Part shown: positions 1 through 5,373 of the stretch, in pieces
How positions within the stretch are numbered: position 1 is the stretch's first letter
Layout of the letters: the number at the start of each line of letters is the position of its first letter
From: Candidatus Acetothermia bacterium
Lineage (GTDB): Bacteria; Bipolaricaulota; Bipolaricaulia; Bipolaricaulales; Bipolaricaulaceae
NCBI GenBank assembly: GCA_003551325.1
Contig: PUMK01000266.1
Location: 1 to 7,261, forward strand
Reading direction: 5' to 3'
DNA: 7,261 nt
Made by a program: the position numbers and the translations under genes
Notes under the pieces: generated by a model
What the model saw: only the letters and a program-made list of their open reading frames with translations
Told to the model about the DNA's origin: nothing
Database searches by the model: none

Positions 1-526
1 GCAGCGCGCAATGCATATCGAACGAGGACAAGGCGCTCACGCCATCCTCCACCCACACCACTGAATAGCCGCGAAGCGACGCTGAACCCGCTGCGTGAAG
101 CACGCACACGTTGGCCATCGTACCCACAAGCACGAGAACCCGGATGCCTCTGCGGCGTAGCAAATGGTCGAGCGGCGTACCGAAGAACGCATCGTACGTC
201 GGCGTGCGGATGATCGGCTCGTTGGGTTGCGGTTGCAGTTCGTCGACGATCTCCGCACCCCGGCTTCCGCCAACAGCGTGCTTGCCCCACAAGGAGAACT
301 CCGGATCATCTTTCAGATGCCAGTCCTGGGTGTAAAGAACCCATACGCCAGCCGCCCGCGCACGCCTCACAAGCTCCGCGACGGGAGTCACGGTGCGCGG
401 AGCATCAGGCACGTACAAAGCCCCATCAGGGGCGATGAAGTCCCGCTGCATGTGGACGACGAGAAGTGCGGTCTCCGAGGGTTCAACCTGCACGCTGTCA
501 TGCCGCTCGATCGTGGGTACTTCCAT
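1..526 (-). CDS. Nicotinamidase-like cysteine hydrolase (isochorismatase family), 3' end cut by window edge
   Basis: The first 175 residues are visible; the C-terminus lies beyond the left edge. The fold is that of the isochorismatase/nicotinamidase family, whose nicotinamidases convert nicotinamide to nicotinate in the cytoplasm. Visible family features are the first strand VVHMQRDF (residues 23-30), the metal-site signature DWH (D68, H70) with H83 in GKHAVGG, the YDAFFGT loop (111-117), and the nucleophile Cys141 in GTMANVCV. Two parts of the usual Asp-Lys-Cys triad differ: the Asp of 'VVDMQ' is His25, and the Lys expected three residues before Tyr111 is Thr108 (Arg107 is adjacent). The ATG at 526 has an SD (GGAGGA, plus-strand 529-534), with slightly short spacing. 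It follows nicotinate phosphoribosyltransferase by 73 bp on the same strand, which supports a role in NAD salvage, but the altered triad leaves activity and substrate open. Family membership is secure; nicotinamidase function is an inference. Confidence 0.85.
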   Translation of the reverse strand, partial: MEVPTIERHDSVQVEPSETALLVVHMQRDFIAPDGALYVPDAPRTVTPVAELVRRARAAGVWVLYTQDWHLKDDPEFSLWGKHAVGGSRGAEIVDELQPQPNEPIIRTPTYDAFFGTPLDHLLRRRGIRVLVLVGTMANVCVLHAAGSASLRGYSVVWVEDGVSALSSFDMHCAL

Positions 527-599
527 AGTCCTCCATTCTAGCTATTCAGCGACCCACAGCAATCGCCGCTGACCACGCGTGGGGACGCATGACACGCCT

Positions 600-1934
600 C
601 TACACCCCGTCGCTTGCTGTCCCAGGCGCTTCGCGATCCCTGAGCGCCGTCAACCGCTTGGAGAGCCGTACGGGATATGCCGGGTCTGCGTTCGGAGCGA
701 GGTCACGGAGATCCTCGGGAAGCGCGAACAGTGCTCTCAGCACCGCGTTACGCAATTCGCCGAGTCCTGGCATCTCCAGACATCTACGGCCCCCTCGCAG
801 CACACAGCGCAACAGCGGTCGACCGGGGAGCGTTTCGTCGGCCAACGCGACCGTGTCCTCGAAGTGCTCGTCGGAACGCCAGACCTGGGGTCGGCCGGGG
901 AGAGTGACCTTGCCCGGACTGCGTTTCATGCGGGGTCCCGAGGTGTCCTCGACCAGCTTGTACACGCCCCCCAGAGCGGGCACATCCCATGACACGCCCA
1001 GACGGGTACCGACCCCGTAGCCATCCGCCACGCCGCCTGCGGCCCGGAAAGCGGCGATCCGATACTCATCGAGGTCTCCGGAGACGAAGATCTCCACCTC
1101 GGACAACCCTTCCTTCTCCAACAGAGCCGCAACCGCTCTTGACTCCATCGCCAGATCGCCAGAGTCGAGGCGGACGCCAGCCAGCGAACGCCCTTGTGCA
1201 CGAAGCTCCTTGGCCACAACAACTGCGTTGGCCGCACCCTCAAGCGTGTCGTACGTATCGATGAGCAACACGGGCCGCGGATGGTCCGCGGCGAAGGCGC
1301 GGAACGCACTGATCTCGTCCGGGTAACTCATCACGTAGGAGTGCGCCATCGTACCGACAACCGGTATCCCCATTCGCTGCCCCGCCAGCACATTGGAGGA
1401 CCCGTGGAAACCGGCAAGGAAGGAAGCCCGAGCCACCGCAACCGCGGCGTCGGTCCCCTGATCACGCCGGGCACTGAAGTCGACGACGCGCCCATCAGGG
1501 CCCGCGGCAAGAACGACCCGCGCGGCCTTGGAGGCGATCAAAGTCTGGAAGTTGAGGGCGTTCAGGAGGAACGTTTCGACCAACTGCACCTCCACCCGTG
1601 GGCCCGAAGCGACGAGCAAGGGCGCTCCAGGAAAGACGATCGCGCCCTCGTCCACCGCCCAAAGGTCTCCGGAGAAGCGGAATTCCCTGAGGTACGCCAG
1701 AAACTGCTCGTCGAACAACCCCAGTCCCCGCAGGTAGCTCAACTCATCGTCCGTGAAGCGCAGACCCTCGATGTACCGGAGCACGTCGGGCAACCCCGCG
1801 AAGACGAGGAAGTGCCGGTTGGGAACAGGAGGCCGCACGAAGTACACGAACGTCGCCTGGTCGTTGAGGTCCTGCCTGAGATACGAGGAGGCCATGGTCA
1901 GTTCGTAGAGATCAACGAGCAGAGCATCACGCAC
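600..1934 (-). CDS. pncB: Nicotinate phosphoribosyltransferase (NAPRT)
   Basis: Cytoplasmic enzyme that joins nicotinate to PRPP to give nicotinate mononucleotide, the entry step of the Preiss-Handler NAD salvage route. With a GTG start at 1934 the protein has 444 residues, normal for the family. Visible hallmarks are the N-terminal VDLYELTMASSYL (7-19), FAGLPDVLRYIEGL (45-58), DFSARRDQG (152-160), the GFHGSSNVLAG segment (175-185), GTMAHS (194-199) with the His that is phosphorylated in studied homologues (H198), LLIDTYDT (223-230), RLDSGDL (255-261) and GVGTRLG (307-313). The GTG is preferred because GGAGGT sits 9 nt upstream (plus-strand 1944-1949) and the protein then begins directly with the conserved VRDALLVDLYELTM. 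An in-frame ATG at 1979 would add 15 residues without a clear SD. It is followed by the nicotinamidase-like gene and diverges from the zur-znu operon. Confidence 0.93.
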   Translation of the reverse strand: MRDALLVDLYELTMASSYLRQDLNDQATFVYFVRPPVPNRHFLVFAGLPDVLRYIEGLRFTDDELSYLRGLGLFDEQFLAYLREFRFSGDLWAVDEGAIVFPGAPLLVASGPRVEVQLVETFLLNALNFQTLIASKAARVVLAAGPDGRVVDFSARRDQGTDAAVAVARASFLAGFHGSSNVLAGQRMGIPVVGTMAHSYVMSYPDEISAFRAFAADHPRPVLLIDTYDTLEGAANAVVVAKELRAQGRSLAGVRLDSGDLAMESRAVAALLEKEGLSEVEIFVSGDLDEYRIAAFRAAGGVADGYGVGTRLGVSWDVPALGGVYKLVEDTSGPRMKRSPGKVTLPGRPQVWRSDEHFEDTVALADETLPGRPLLRCVLRGGRRCLEMPGLGELRNAVLRALFALPEDLRDLAPNADPAYPVRLSKRLTALRDREAPGTASDGV

Positions 1935-1943
1935 GGGTCGCGC

Positions 1944-1949
1944 ACCTCC
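1944..1949 (-). promoter_or_regulatory. Ribosome binding site of NAPRT that decides a GTG start
   Basis: On the minus strand this reads GGAGGT, nine bases before the GTG at 1934. No comparable SD precedes the in-frame ATG at 1979, so the GTG start is favoured. Confidence 0.65.
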
Positions 1950-2031
1950 GGCACGAGTGTCCGCGACATGCGCTGGCATGACCCAACCCGGGGGAGACCG
2001 GACGCGTGTTGCGCCATCTTGCGAGGGGGCG

Positions 2032-2060
2032 TTGACGGTGGAGTCAGTCTCGTGTACCTT
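2032..2060 (+). promoter_or_regulatory. Predicted promoter of the zur-znuACB operon
   Basis: TTGACG at 2032-2037 and TACCTT at 2055-2060 resemble sigma-70 -35 and -10 boxes with an ideal 17-bp spacer; the -10 keeps the key first, second and last bases. Transcription would start around 2067, only a few bases before the ATG at 2070, giving an almost leaderless mRNA. The -10 abuts the palindromic operator candidate, a layout suited to repression. If translation starts instead at the GTG at 2052, this promoter cannot be right and a further-upstream one would be needed. Confidence 0.5.
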
Positions 2061-2080
2061 ATTGAGACCATGTCTCAATA
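2060..2080. promoter_or_regulatory. Perfect 9-3-9 palindrome over the repressor start codon, candidate Zur/Fur operator
   Basis: The half-sites TATTGAGAC (2060-2068) and GTCTCAATA (2072-2080) are exact reverse complements around a CAT spacer. The ATG (2070-2072) begins inside the spacer and ends in the right arm. Fur-family dimers bind inverted repeats of about this length at their own promoters, and this site begins at the last base of the predicted -10. Binding by the protein encoded here is inferred from position; the half-site is not one I recognise as a standard Fur, Zur or PerR box. Confidence 0.6.
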
Positions 2081-2513
2081 CGCTGGCGACCTGGCCGACC
2101 ACATGCTGGAGCTTCTGCGTTCTGAGGACCTGCGCATCACGGCTCCCCGTCGAGCCGTTGTATGGGCACTGGCGGACGGCCCGAGCCATAGCACCGCCGC
2201 CGAGATCCTGGAGCGTGCGCGCCAGCACCATGCCCCGCTGGGGCGGGCGACGGTATACAGAACGCTCGAGCTTCTTTCACGACAAGGCGCGCTCCGGGCA
2301 TGGGCGGGAGAGCACGGGCAGACCGAGTACGTACGGGTACTGGGGGGCCATCATCACCTGATGTGTGCCTCATGCGGGAAGCTGACAGAACTTCCACCCT
2401 GCAACGACATGTGCCCTGCCGCTGCATTGGCCGGCGGTGCACGGACCCGCGGGCACCTCGTGGAGGTTGTGGACATATGCCGCACCTGTGCGGTAGAGGA
2501 GGATGCACGATGA
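2070..2513 (+). CDS. zur: Fur-family metal-responsive repressor, probably Zur
   Basis: A 147-residue cytoplasmic regulator that in this family binds metal, dimerises and represses metal-uptake genes. The winged helix lies in the first half, with LRITAPRRAVVWAL (21-34) and the recognition-helix region GRATVYRTLELL (58-69). The metal-binding half has HHHLMCASC (94-102), in which C99/C102 pair with C137/C140 (DICRTC) in the structural zinc site typical of Fur proteins. A further C111-x3-C115 pair is unusual. Zinc specificity is inferred from its place as first gene of a ZnuACB-type operon. The stop overlaps the znuA start as ATGA. The ATG at 2070 has no SD and may be read from a nearly leaderless transcript. 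An in-frame GTG at 2052, with GGAG eight bases upstream, would add six residues and is a real alternative. Confidence 0.88.
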   Translation: MSQYAGDLADHMLELLRSEDLRITAPRRAVVWALADGPSHSTAAEILERARQHHAPLGRATVYRTLELLSRQGALRAWAGEHGQTEYVRVLGGHHHLMCASCGKLTELPPCNDMCPAAALAGGARTRGHLVEVVDICRTCAVEEDAR

Positions 2514-3469
2514 AGACGCTGTATCTCATGTTGGGCCTGCTGATCGCAGGCGGCACCGTAACGTTGGGCGATCCGCTTGCGGTCATGGCCACCACATCGT
2601 TCGTCGGTGATGTTGTATGGGCTGTCGGGGGCGACCAGATCGACCTACAGCTGCTCGTTCCTCTGGGTGCCGACCCGCATGCGTTCGAGCCCTCTCCCTC
2701 CGACATGGTCCGAGCCGGCCGGGCAGAGGTTGTGTTCGCCGTGTCCAGGGACCTCGAGGAGCGCCTTGCGCCCTCCCTTGAGGCGGTCGACGCTCGGGTC
2801 GTGTATCTTGCTGATCGTGTGCCCCTCCGGCGGTTCGACGAAGGGCATGTTCACCACGATCACGATCACCACCACGATGGGGACCATCATCAACATGACA
2901 GCGACCATGGTCATCATCATGATCACCATCACCATGGGGTCTACGATCCTCACGTCTGGCTCGACCCCACGCTGGTTTCTCTCTGGACGCACGCCATCGA
3001 GGCCGAACTCTCCGCGCTGGACCCGGACAATGCCAGCCAATACGCACTGCGCGCGGCCACCTACAGAGAGGAGCTGGCGCAGCTCGACTGGTGGATCGCG
3101 CAGGAGATCCAGCGTGTGCCCGAAGACCGGCGTCTGCTTGTGGCGGACCACCACGTCCTTGGGTACTTCGCGGCACGCTACGCGCTGCGTGCTTCGGATA
3201 CGGTTTTCCCCGGATTGTCCACGCTCGCAGAGCCATCCGCAGCGGAACTCTCCCGACTGGTGGAGCGGATACGCGCACTCGACGTACCGGCGGTGTTCGT
3301 GAGCACCACCGTGAACCCGGCGTTGTCGAACGTTGTTGCCAAGGAAGCCGGCGTCCACGTCGTGCGTGTGTATACGGGGTCGCTGAGCATGAGCGACGGC
3401 CCGGCACCCACCTACATCGCGTTGATGCGTCATTTGACGGCGGAGGTCGTCCGCGCTCTGGGAGGCTGA
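2510..3469 (+). CDS. znuA: Zinc/manganese ABC transporter substrate-binding protein with His-rich loop (ZnuA type)
   Basis: A 319-residue exported protein of the cluster A-I (TroA/ZnuA/PsaA) binding-protein family, which captures divalent metal outside the inner membrane and passes it to the ZnuB-type permease. A hydrophobic signal peptide spans about residues 1-20 and has no lipobox Cys, so the protein is probably periplasmic and soluble. Likely ligands are H57 in GADPHAFEPSPSDM, H148 in DPHVWLDP and H214 in ADHHVLGYF; a His at the third position fits zinc better than manganese. Residues 113-142 form the His/Asp-rich loop seen in zinc-type members, here with 18 His. The usual acidic residue near the C-terminus (T-D-S-L in many relatives) is Gly290 in YTGSLS. 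The start overlaps the zur stop (ATGA) and has a strong SD (GAGGAGG, 2496-2502). Metal specificity is inferred. Confidence 0.93.
   Translation: MKTLYLMLGLLIAGGTVTLGDPLAVMATTSFVGDVVWAVGGDQIDLQLLVPLGADPHAFEPSPSDMVRAGRAEVVFAVSRDLEERLAPSLEAVDARVVYLADRVPLRRFDEGHVHHDHDHHHDGDHHQHDSDHGHHHDHHHHGVYDPHVWLDPTLVSLWTHAIEAELSALDPDNASQYALRAATYREELAQLDWWIAQEIQRVPEDRRLLVADHHVLGYFAARYALRASDTVFPGLSTLAEPSAAELSRLVERIRALDVPAVFVSTTVNPALSNVVAKEAGVHVVRVYTGSLSMSDGPAPTYIALMRHLTAEVVRALGG
2846..2935 (+). repeat. Low-complexity His/Asp codon tract in znuA
   Basis: CAC/CAT codons alternate with GAC/GAT to encode residues 113-142 of the binding protein, 18 of 30 being His. This is the flexible metal-gathering loop between the first and second ligand histidines. 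The codons are mixed rather than one repeated unit, so this is protein-level low complexity, not a tandem DNA repeat array. Confidence 0.9.
3461..3465 (+). promoter_or_regulatory. Ribosome binding site supporting a TTG start for znuC
   Basis: GGAGG lies inside the last codons of znuA, seven bases before the TTG at 3473. The next in-frame candidate, a GTG at 3545, follows a pyrimidine-rich stretch with no SD. Confidence 0.6.
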
Positions 3470-3472
3470 CCG

Positions 3473-4327
3473 TTGAGCGACGTGTGCCGTCACAGTCCCC
3501 CGCGCCTGGGCAGGAGGCGCACCCGGCAACGCCTCCTTCCCCATGTGCCCGGTGCGCCTGCCTTGGAGGTCCATGAGCTCACGGTCTGCTACCGGGGAAC
3601 ACCCGCAGTGGAGGATGTCACCCTCGAGCTTGCTCCCGGTGAGCATCTCGGGGTCCTAGGGCCCAACGGAGCGGGGAAGAGCACCTTGCTCAAGGCCGTG
3701 GCCGGCGTCCTCCGGCCATCGGCAGGACAGGTCAACGTGTACGGCGGAGGACCACAAGGCCACGTGTGCATTGCTTATCTGCCCCAGCGTGCATCCGTGG
3801 ACTGGACGTTTCCGTTGACGGTGGCGGATGTGGTCCGCATGGGCCGCGTCGGCCGCACAGGTCTCCTGCGAAGGATGTCGGCAGCCGATCAGGCACGTGT
3901 GCAGGCCAGCTTGGAGAAGGTCGGCATGGAAGATCTCTCAAACCGCCAGATCGGGGAGCTCTCAGGGGGGCAGCAACAACGCATGTTCATCGCCCGAGCG
4001 CTGGCGCAGGAGGCCGAACTCCTGCTCATGGATGAACCCTTGGCCGGTTTGGATGTTCATACGCAGAACGCGTTGCTCGCTTTGGTCCACAGCTTGGACA
4101 AAGGCGTTACCGTCATCGTGGCATTGCACGAGCTTGCAGTGGCCCGTGACCGCTTTCCTCAGGTGCTCCTCCTCAACCGACGGACCGTGGGGTTGGGACC
4201 TCCGGAGCATGTGTTCACCACCGAGCACCTCAAGGAGGCGTACGGCAGAGAACTCCACCTGATACAAACGGACCGCGGCACGCTCGTTATCACCGACCAG
4301 TGCTGCGCTCCGAACAGGCAGCGGTGA
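3473..4327 (+). CDS. znuC: Zinc/manganese ABC transporter ATP-binding protein (ZnuC type)
   Basis: ATPase subunit (284 residues from the TTG start) that powers metal import through the ZnuB-type channel at the cytoplasmic face. Visible motifs are Walker A GPNGAGKST (63-71), Q-loop Q105 in YLPQRASVDWTFPLTVADV (a sequence typical of the metal-importer subgroup), ABC signature LSGGQQQR (163-170), Walker B LLLMDE (183-188), the D-loop AGLD and the H-loop His219 in VALHEL. The start is three bases after the znuA stop and is backed by an SD. It adds an Arg-rich stretch of about 29 residues before the ABC fold begins at ALEVHELTVCYRG. A later GTG at 3545 would remove 24 of these residues and cannot be excluded. 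The C-terminus carries adjacent cysteines (C277, C278), which could bind metal, though nothing proves it. Confidence 0.93.
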   Translation: MSDVCRHSPPRLGRRRTRQRLLPHVPGAPALEVHELTVCYRGTPAVEDVTLELAPGEHLGVLGPNGAGKSTLLKAVAGVLRPSAGQVNVYGGGPQGHVCIAYLPQRASVDWTFPLTVADVVRMGRVGRTGLLRRMSAADQARVQASLEKVGMEDLSNRQIGELSGGQQQRMFIARALAQEAELLLMDEPLAGLDVHTQNALLALVHSLDKGVTVIVALHELAVARDRFPQVLLLNRRTVGLGPPEHVFTTEHLKEAYGRELHLIQTDRGTLVITDQCCAPNRQR

Positions 4328-5169
4328 TGGTTGAACTGCTCATCGATCCTTTCTCCTACAGTTTCATGCTACGGGCCCTGATCGCTGCGGTGCTGACCGG
4401 AGCGGTCTGCGCACTCATCGGCTCGTACGTGGTCCTGCGGGGCATGGTCTTCCTGGGGGATGCCTTGGCCCACAGCATTCTGCCCGGGGTCGCTGTAGGC
4501 TATCTTGTGGGGCGCGGCGCTCGGGGGACAGTCCTCATGTGGGCCCTGGGAACCGCTGGCCTGACAGCGCTGGCGATAGGAGGCATCACTAGAAGGACCC
4601 ACCTCAAAGAGGATACTGCAATCGGCATTGCGCTGGCAGCGATGTTCGCCCTAGGCATCGCCCTCATCTCCACGGTGCGCGGCTATGCGGTCGATTTGAC
4701 ACACTTCCTGTTCGGCAACATTCTCGCTGTCGGAGTGGGAGACCTGTGGCGCATCGGTGGGCTTGGTGCTGCCGTGGTCCTCACCGTAGTCCTTCTCTAC
4801 AGGGAACTGCTCGTTGTCTCCTTCGATCCGGTGCTCGCCACAACGCTCCGACTTCCTGTCCGCACGTTGCAGAGCCTTCTCCTGCTCCTCGTGGCGGTGA
4901 CGGTTGTCCTGTCCCTCCAGGCGGTGGGCATTGCTCTCACACTTGCCCTGCTCGTCACTCCTCCCGCCACAGCGTATCTTCTCACGCGCCGACTCCCGTG
5001 GATGATGACGTTAGCCACAGGCTTCGGCGTGTTCGCCGGCGTGCTGGGGTTGTACCTTTCCTACTACACTGGAATCGCCACCGGACCCGCGATCGTCCTC
5101 GTGGCTACTGGGTTGTTCCTCGCAACCCTAGCCCTTTCTCCACGAAGAAGGCTGTTACTTAGACGGTAA
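4327..5169 (+). CDS. znuB: Zinc/manganese ABC transporter permease (ZnuB type, ABC-3 family)
   Basis: Integral inner-membrane permease of 280 residues that forms the import channel. Long hydrophobic stretches run through the whole protein, as in other ABC-3 family members. The family hallmark GDALAHSILPGVAVGYL lies near the N-terminus after LIGSYVVLRGMVFL, and THLKEDTAIGIALAAMFALGIALIS matches the central region that follows. The ATG at 4327 overlaps the znuC stop as TGATG, the usual translational coupling, and gives the expected MVELLIDPF-type N-terminus. An ATG at 4300 inside znuC would add nine residues and is less likely. It is the last gene of the operon; I see no strong terminator hairpin after its stop, only a weak GTTAC/GTAAC repeat at its end. 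Confidence 0.93.
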   Translation: MVELLIDPFSYSFMLRALIAAVLTGAVCALIGSYVVLRGMVFLGDALAHSILPGVAVGYLVGRGARGTVLMWALGTAGLTALAIGGITRRTHLKEDTAIGIALAAMFALGIALISTVRGYAVDLTHFLFGNILAVGVGDLWRIGGLGAAVVLTVVLLYRELLVVSFDPVLATTLRLPVRTLQSLLLLLVAVTVVLSLQAVGIALTLALLVTPPATAYLLTRRLPWMMTLATGFGVFAGVLGLYLSYYTGIATGPAIVLVATGLFLATLALSPRRRLLLRR

Positions 5170-5227
5170 CGCGCCACTCCGTATTCTTCCTAACACACCA
5201 ACTAACCGCTTCTAGATGTTTTTTGCA

Positions 5228-5256
5228 TTGTAATGAGTGCTTAACCGGTCTATAGT
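5228..5256 (+). promoter_or_regulatory. Predicted sigma-70-type promoter for the sORF/secreted-protein unit
   Basis: TTGTAA (5228-5233) and TATAGT (5251-5256) are separated by 17 bp, with the best -10 match in the window. Transcription would begin near 5263, leaving a leader of roughly 30 bases before the first SD. The secreted protein gene therefore probably has its own promoter, separate from the znu operon. Confidence 0.6.
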
Positions 5257-5283
5257 CTCTTTATGCGCTTAGTGGAACACCTT

Positions 5284-5294
5284 AGGAGGTGATC
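5284..5294 (+). promoter_or_regulatory. Near-ideal extended Shine-Dalgarno sequence
   Basis: AGGAGGTGATC is complementary to almost the whole anti-SD tail of bacterial 16S rRNA, and AGGAGG sits six bases before the ATG at 5296. The core AGGAGGTGAT occurs again at 5355-5364 before the ATG at 5370. Such a strong site is the main reason to take the small ORF seriously. Confidence 0.7.
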
Positions 5295-5295
5295 A

Positions 5296-5373
5296 ATGCG
5301 TGAAGCGCGTACGGACCGGCTCCAGGGCTCAGTGCCGCTGGGTGATGCGTTACCAGGAGGTGATGCTCGATGA
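5296..5373 (+). CDS. Possible 25-residue small ORF coupled to the secreted protein gene
   Basis: It encodes a hydrophilic 25-residue peptide beginning MREARTDRLQGS and ending in GGDAR. The support is positional: a near-perfect extended SD at ideal spacing, a promoter just upstream, and a stop (TGA 5371-5373) that overlaps the next gene's ATG (5370-5372). Its last codons also contain the SD of that gene. It has no membrane segment, no signal peptide and no run of one amino acid that would mark a classical attenuator leader peptide. It may be a real small protein, or an upstream ORF whose translation controls access to the downstream SD. The overlap could also be chance. I do not recognise the peptide. 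Confidence 0.45.
   Translation: MREARTDRLQGSVPLGDALPGGDAR

Larger units (their letters stand above)
1935..2069. other. Divergent intergenic region between NAPRT and the zur-znu operon
   Basis: These 135 bp separate two divergent transcription units. The right part holds the promoter and operator assigned to the repressor gene. On the minus strand I see no convincing -10/-35 pair for NAPRT. A small perfect inverted repeat (CATGC, loop GCTG, GCATG; 1967-1980) lies in the presumed NAPRT leader or, if the ATG at 1979 is used, in its first codons; its role is unknown. Confidence 0.5.
5170..5295. other. A/T-rich intergenic region after znuB
   Basis: These 126 bp are clearly richer in A/T than the flanking genes. 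They hold a predicted promoter and a strong SD for the next unit. No clear terminator for the znu operon was found, so read-through from znuB is possible. Confidence 0.6.

Noticed and set aside
573..582. Palindrome CCACGCGTGG between NAPRT and the hydrolase gene
   Set aside because: It has no loop or T-tract to act as a terminator, and a short GC palindrome is common at this base composition.
1194..2069. Long open frame upstream of and in frame with the repressor gene
   Set aside because: It runs antisense to well-supported NAPRT sequence and has no recognisable protein features; the real coding part begins at about 2070 (or 2052).
1980..2231. Upstream in-frame extension of NAPRT to 2231
   Set aside because: It would run antisense through the repressor's N-terminus and its operator, and the extra residues resemble nothing in the family.
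2583..3646. Long minus-strand open frames opposite znuA, one rich in Met, Val and Ile
   Set aside because: They are shadows of the GC-rich znuA gene; the Met/Val/Ile runs are simply the complement of the His/Asp codon tract.
5255..5263. GTCTCTTTA at the predicted start of the second transcript, resembling the right arm of the operator (7 of 9 bases)
   Set aside because: There is no matching left arm, so a single half-site is not enough to claim a second repressor site.
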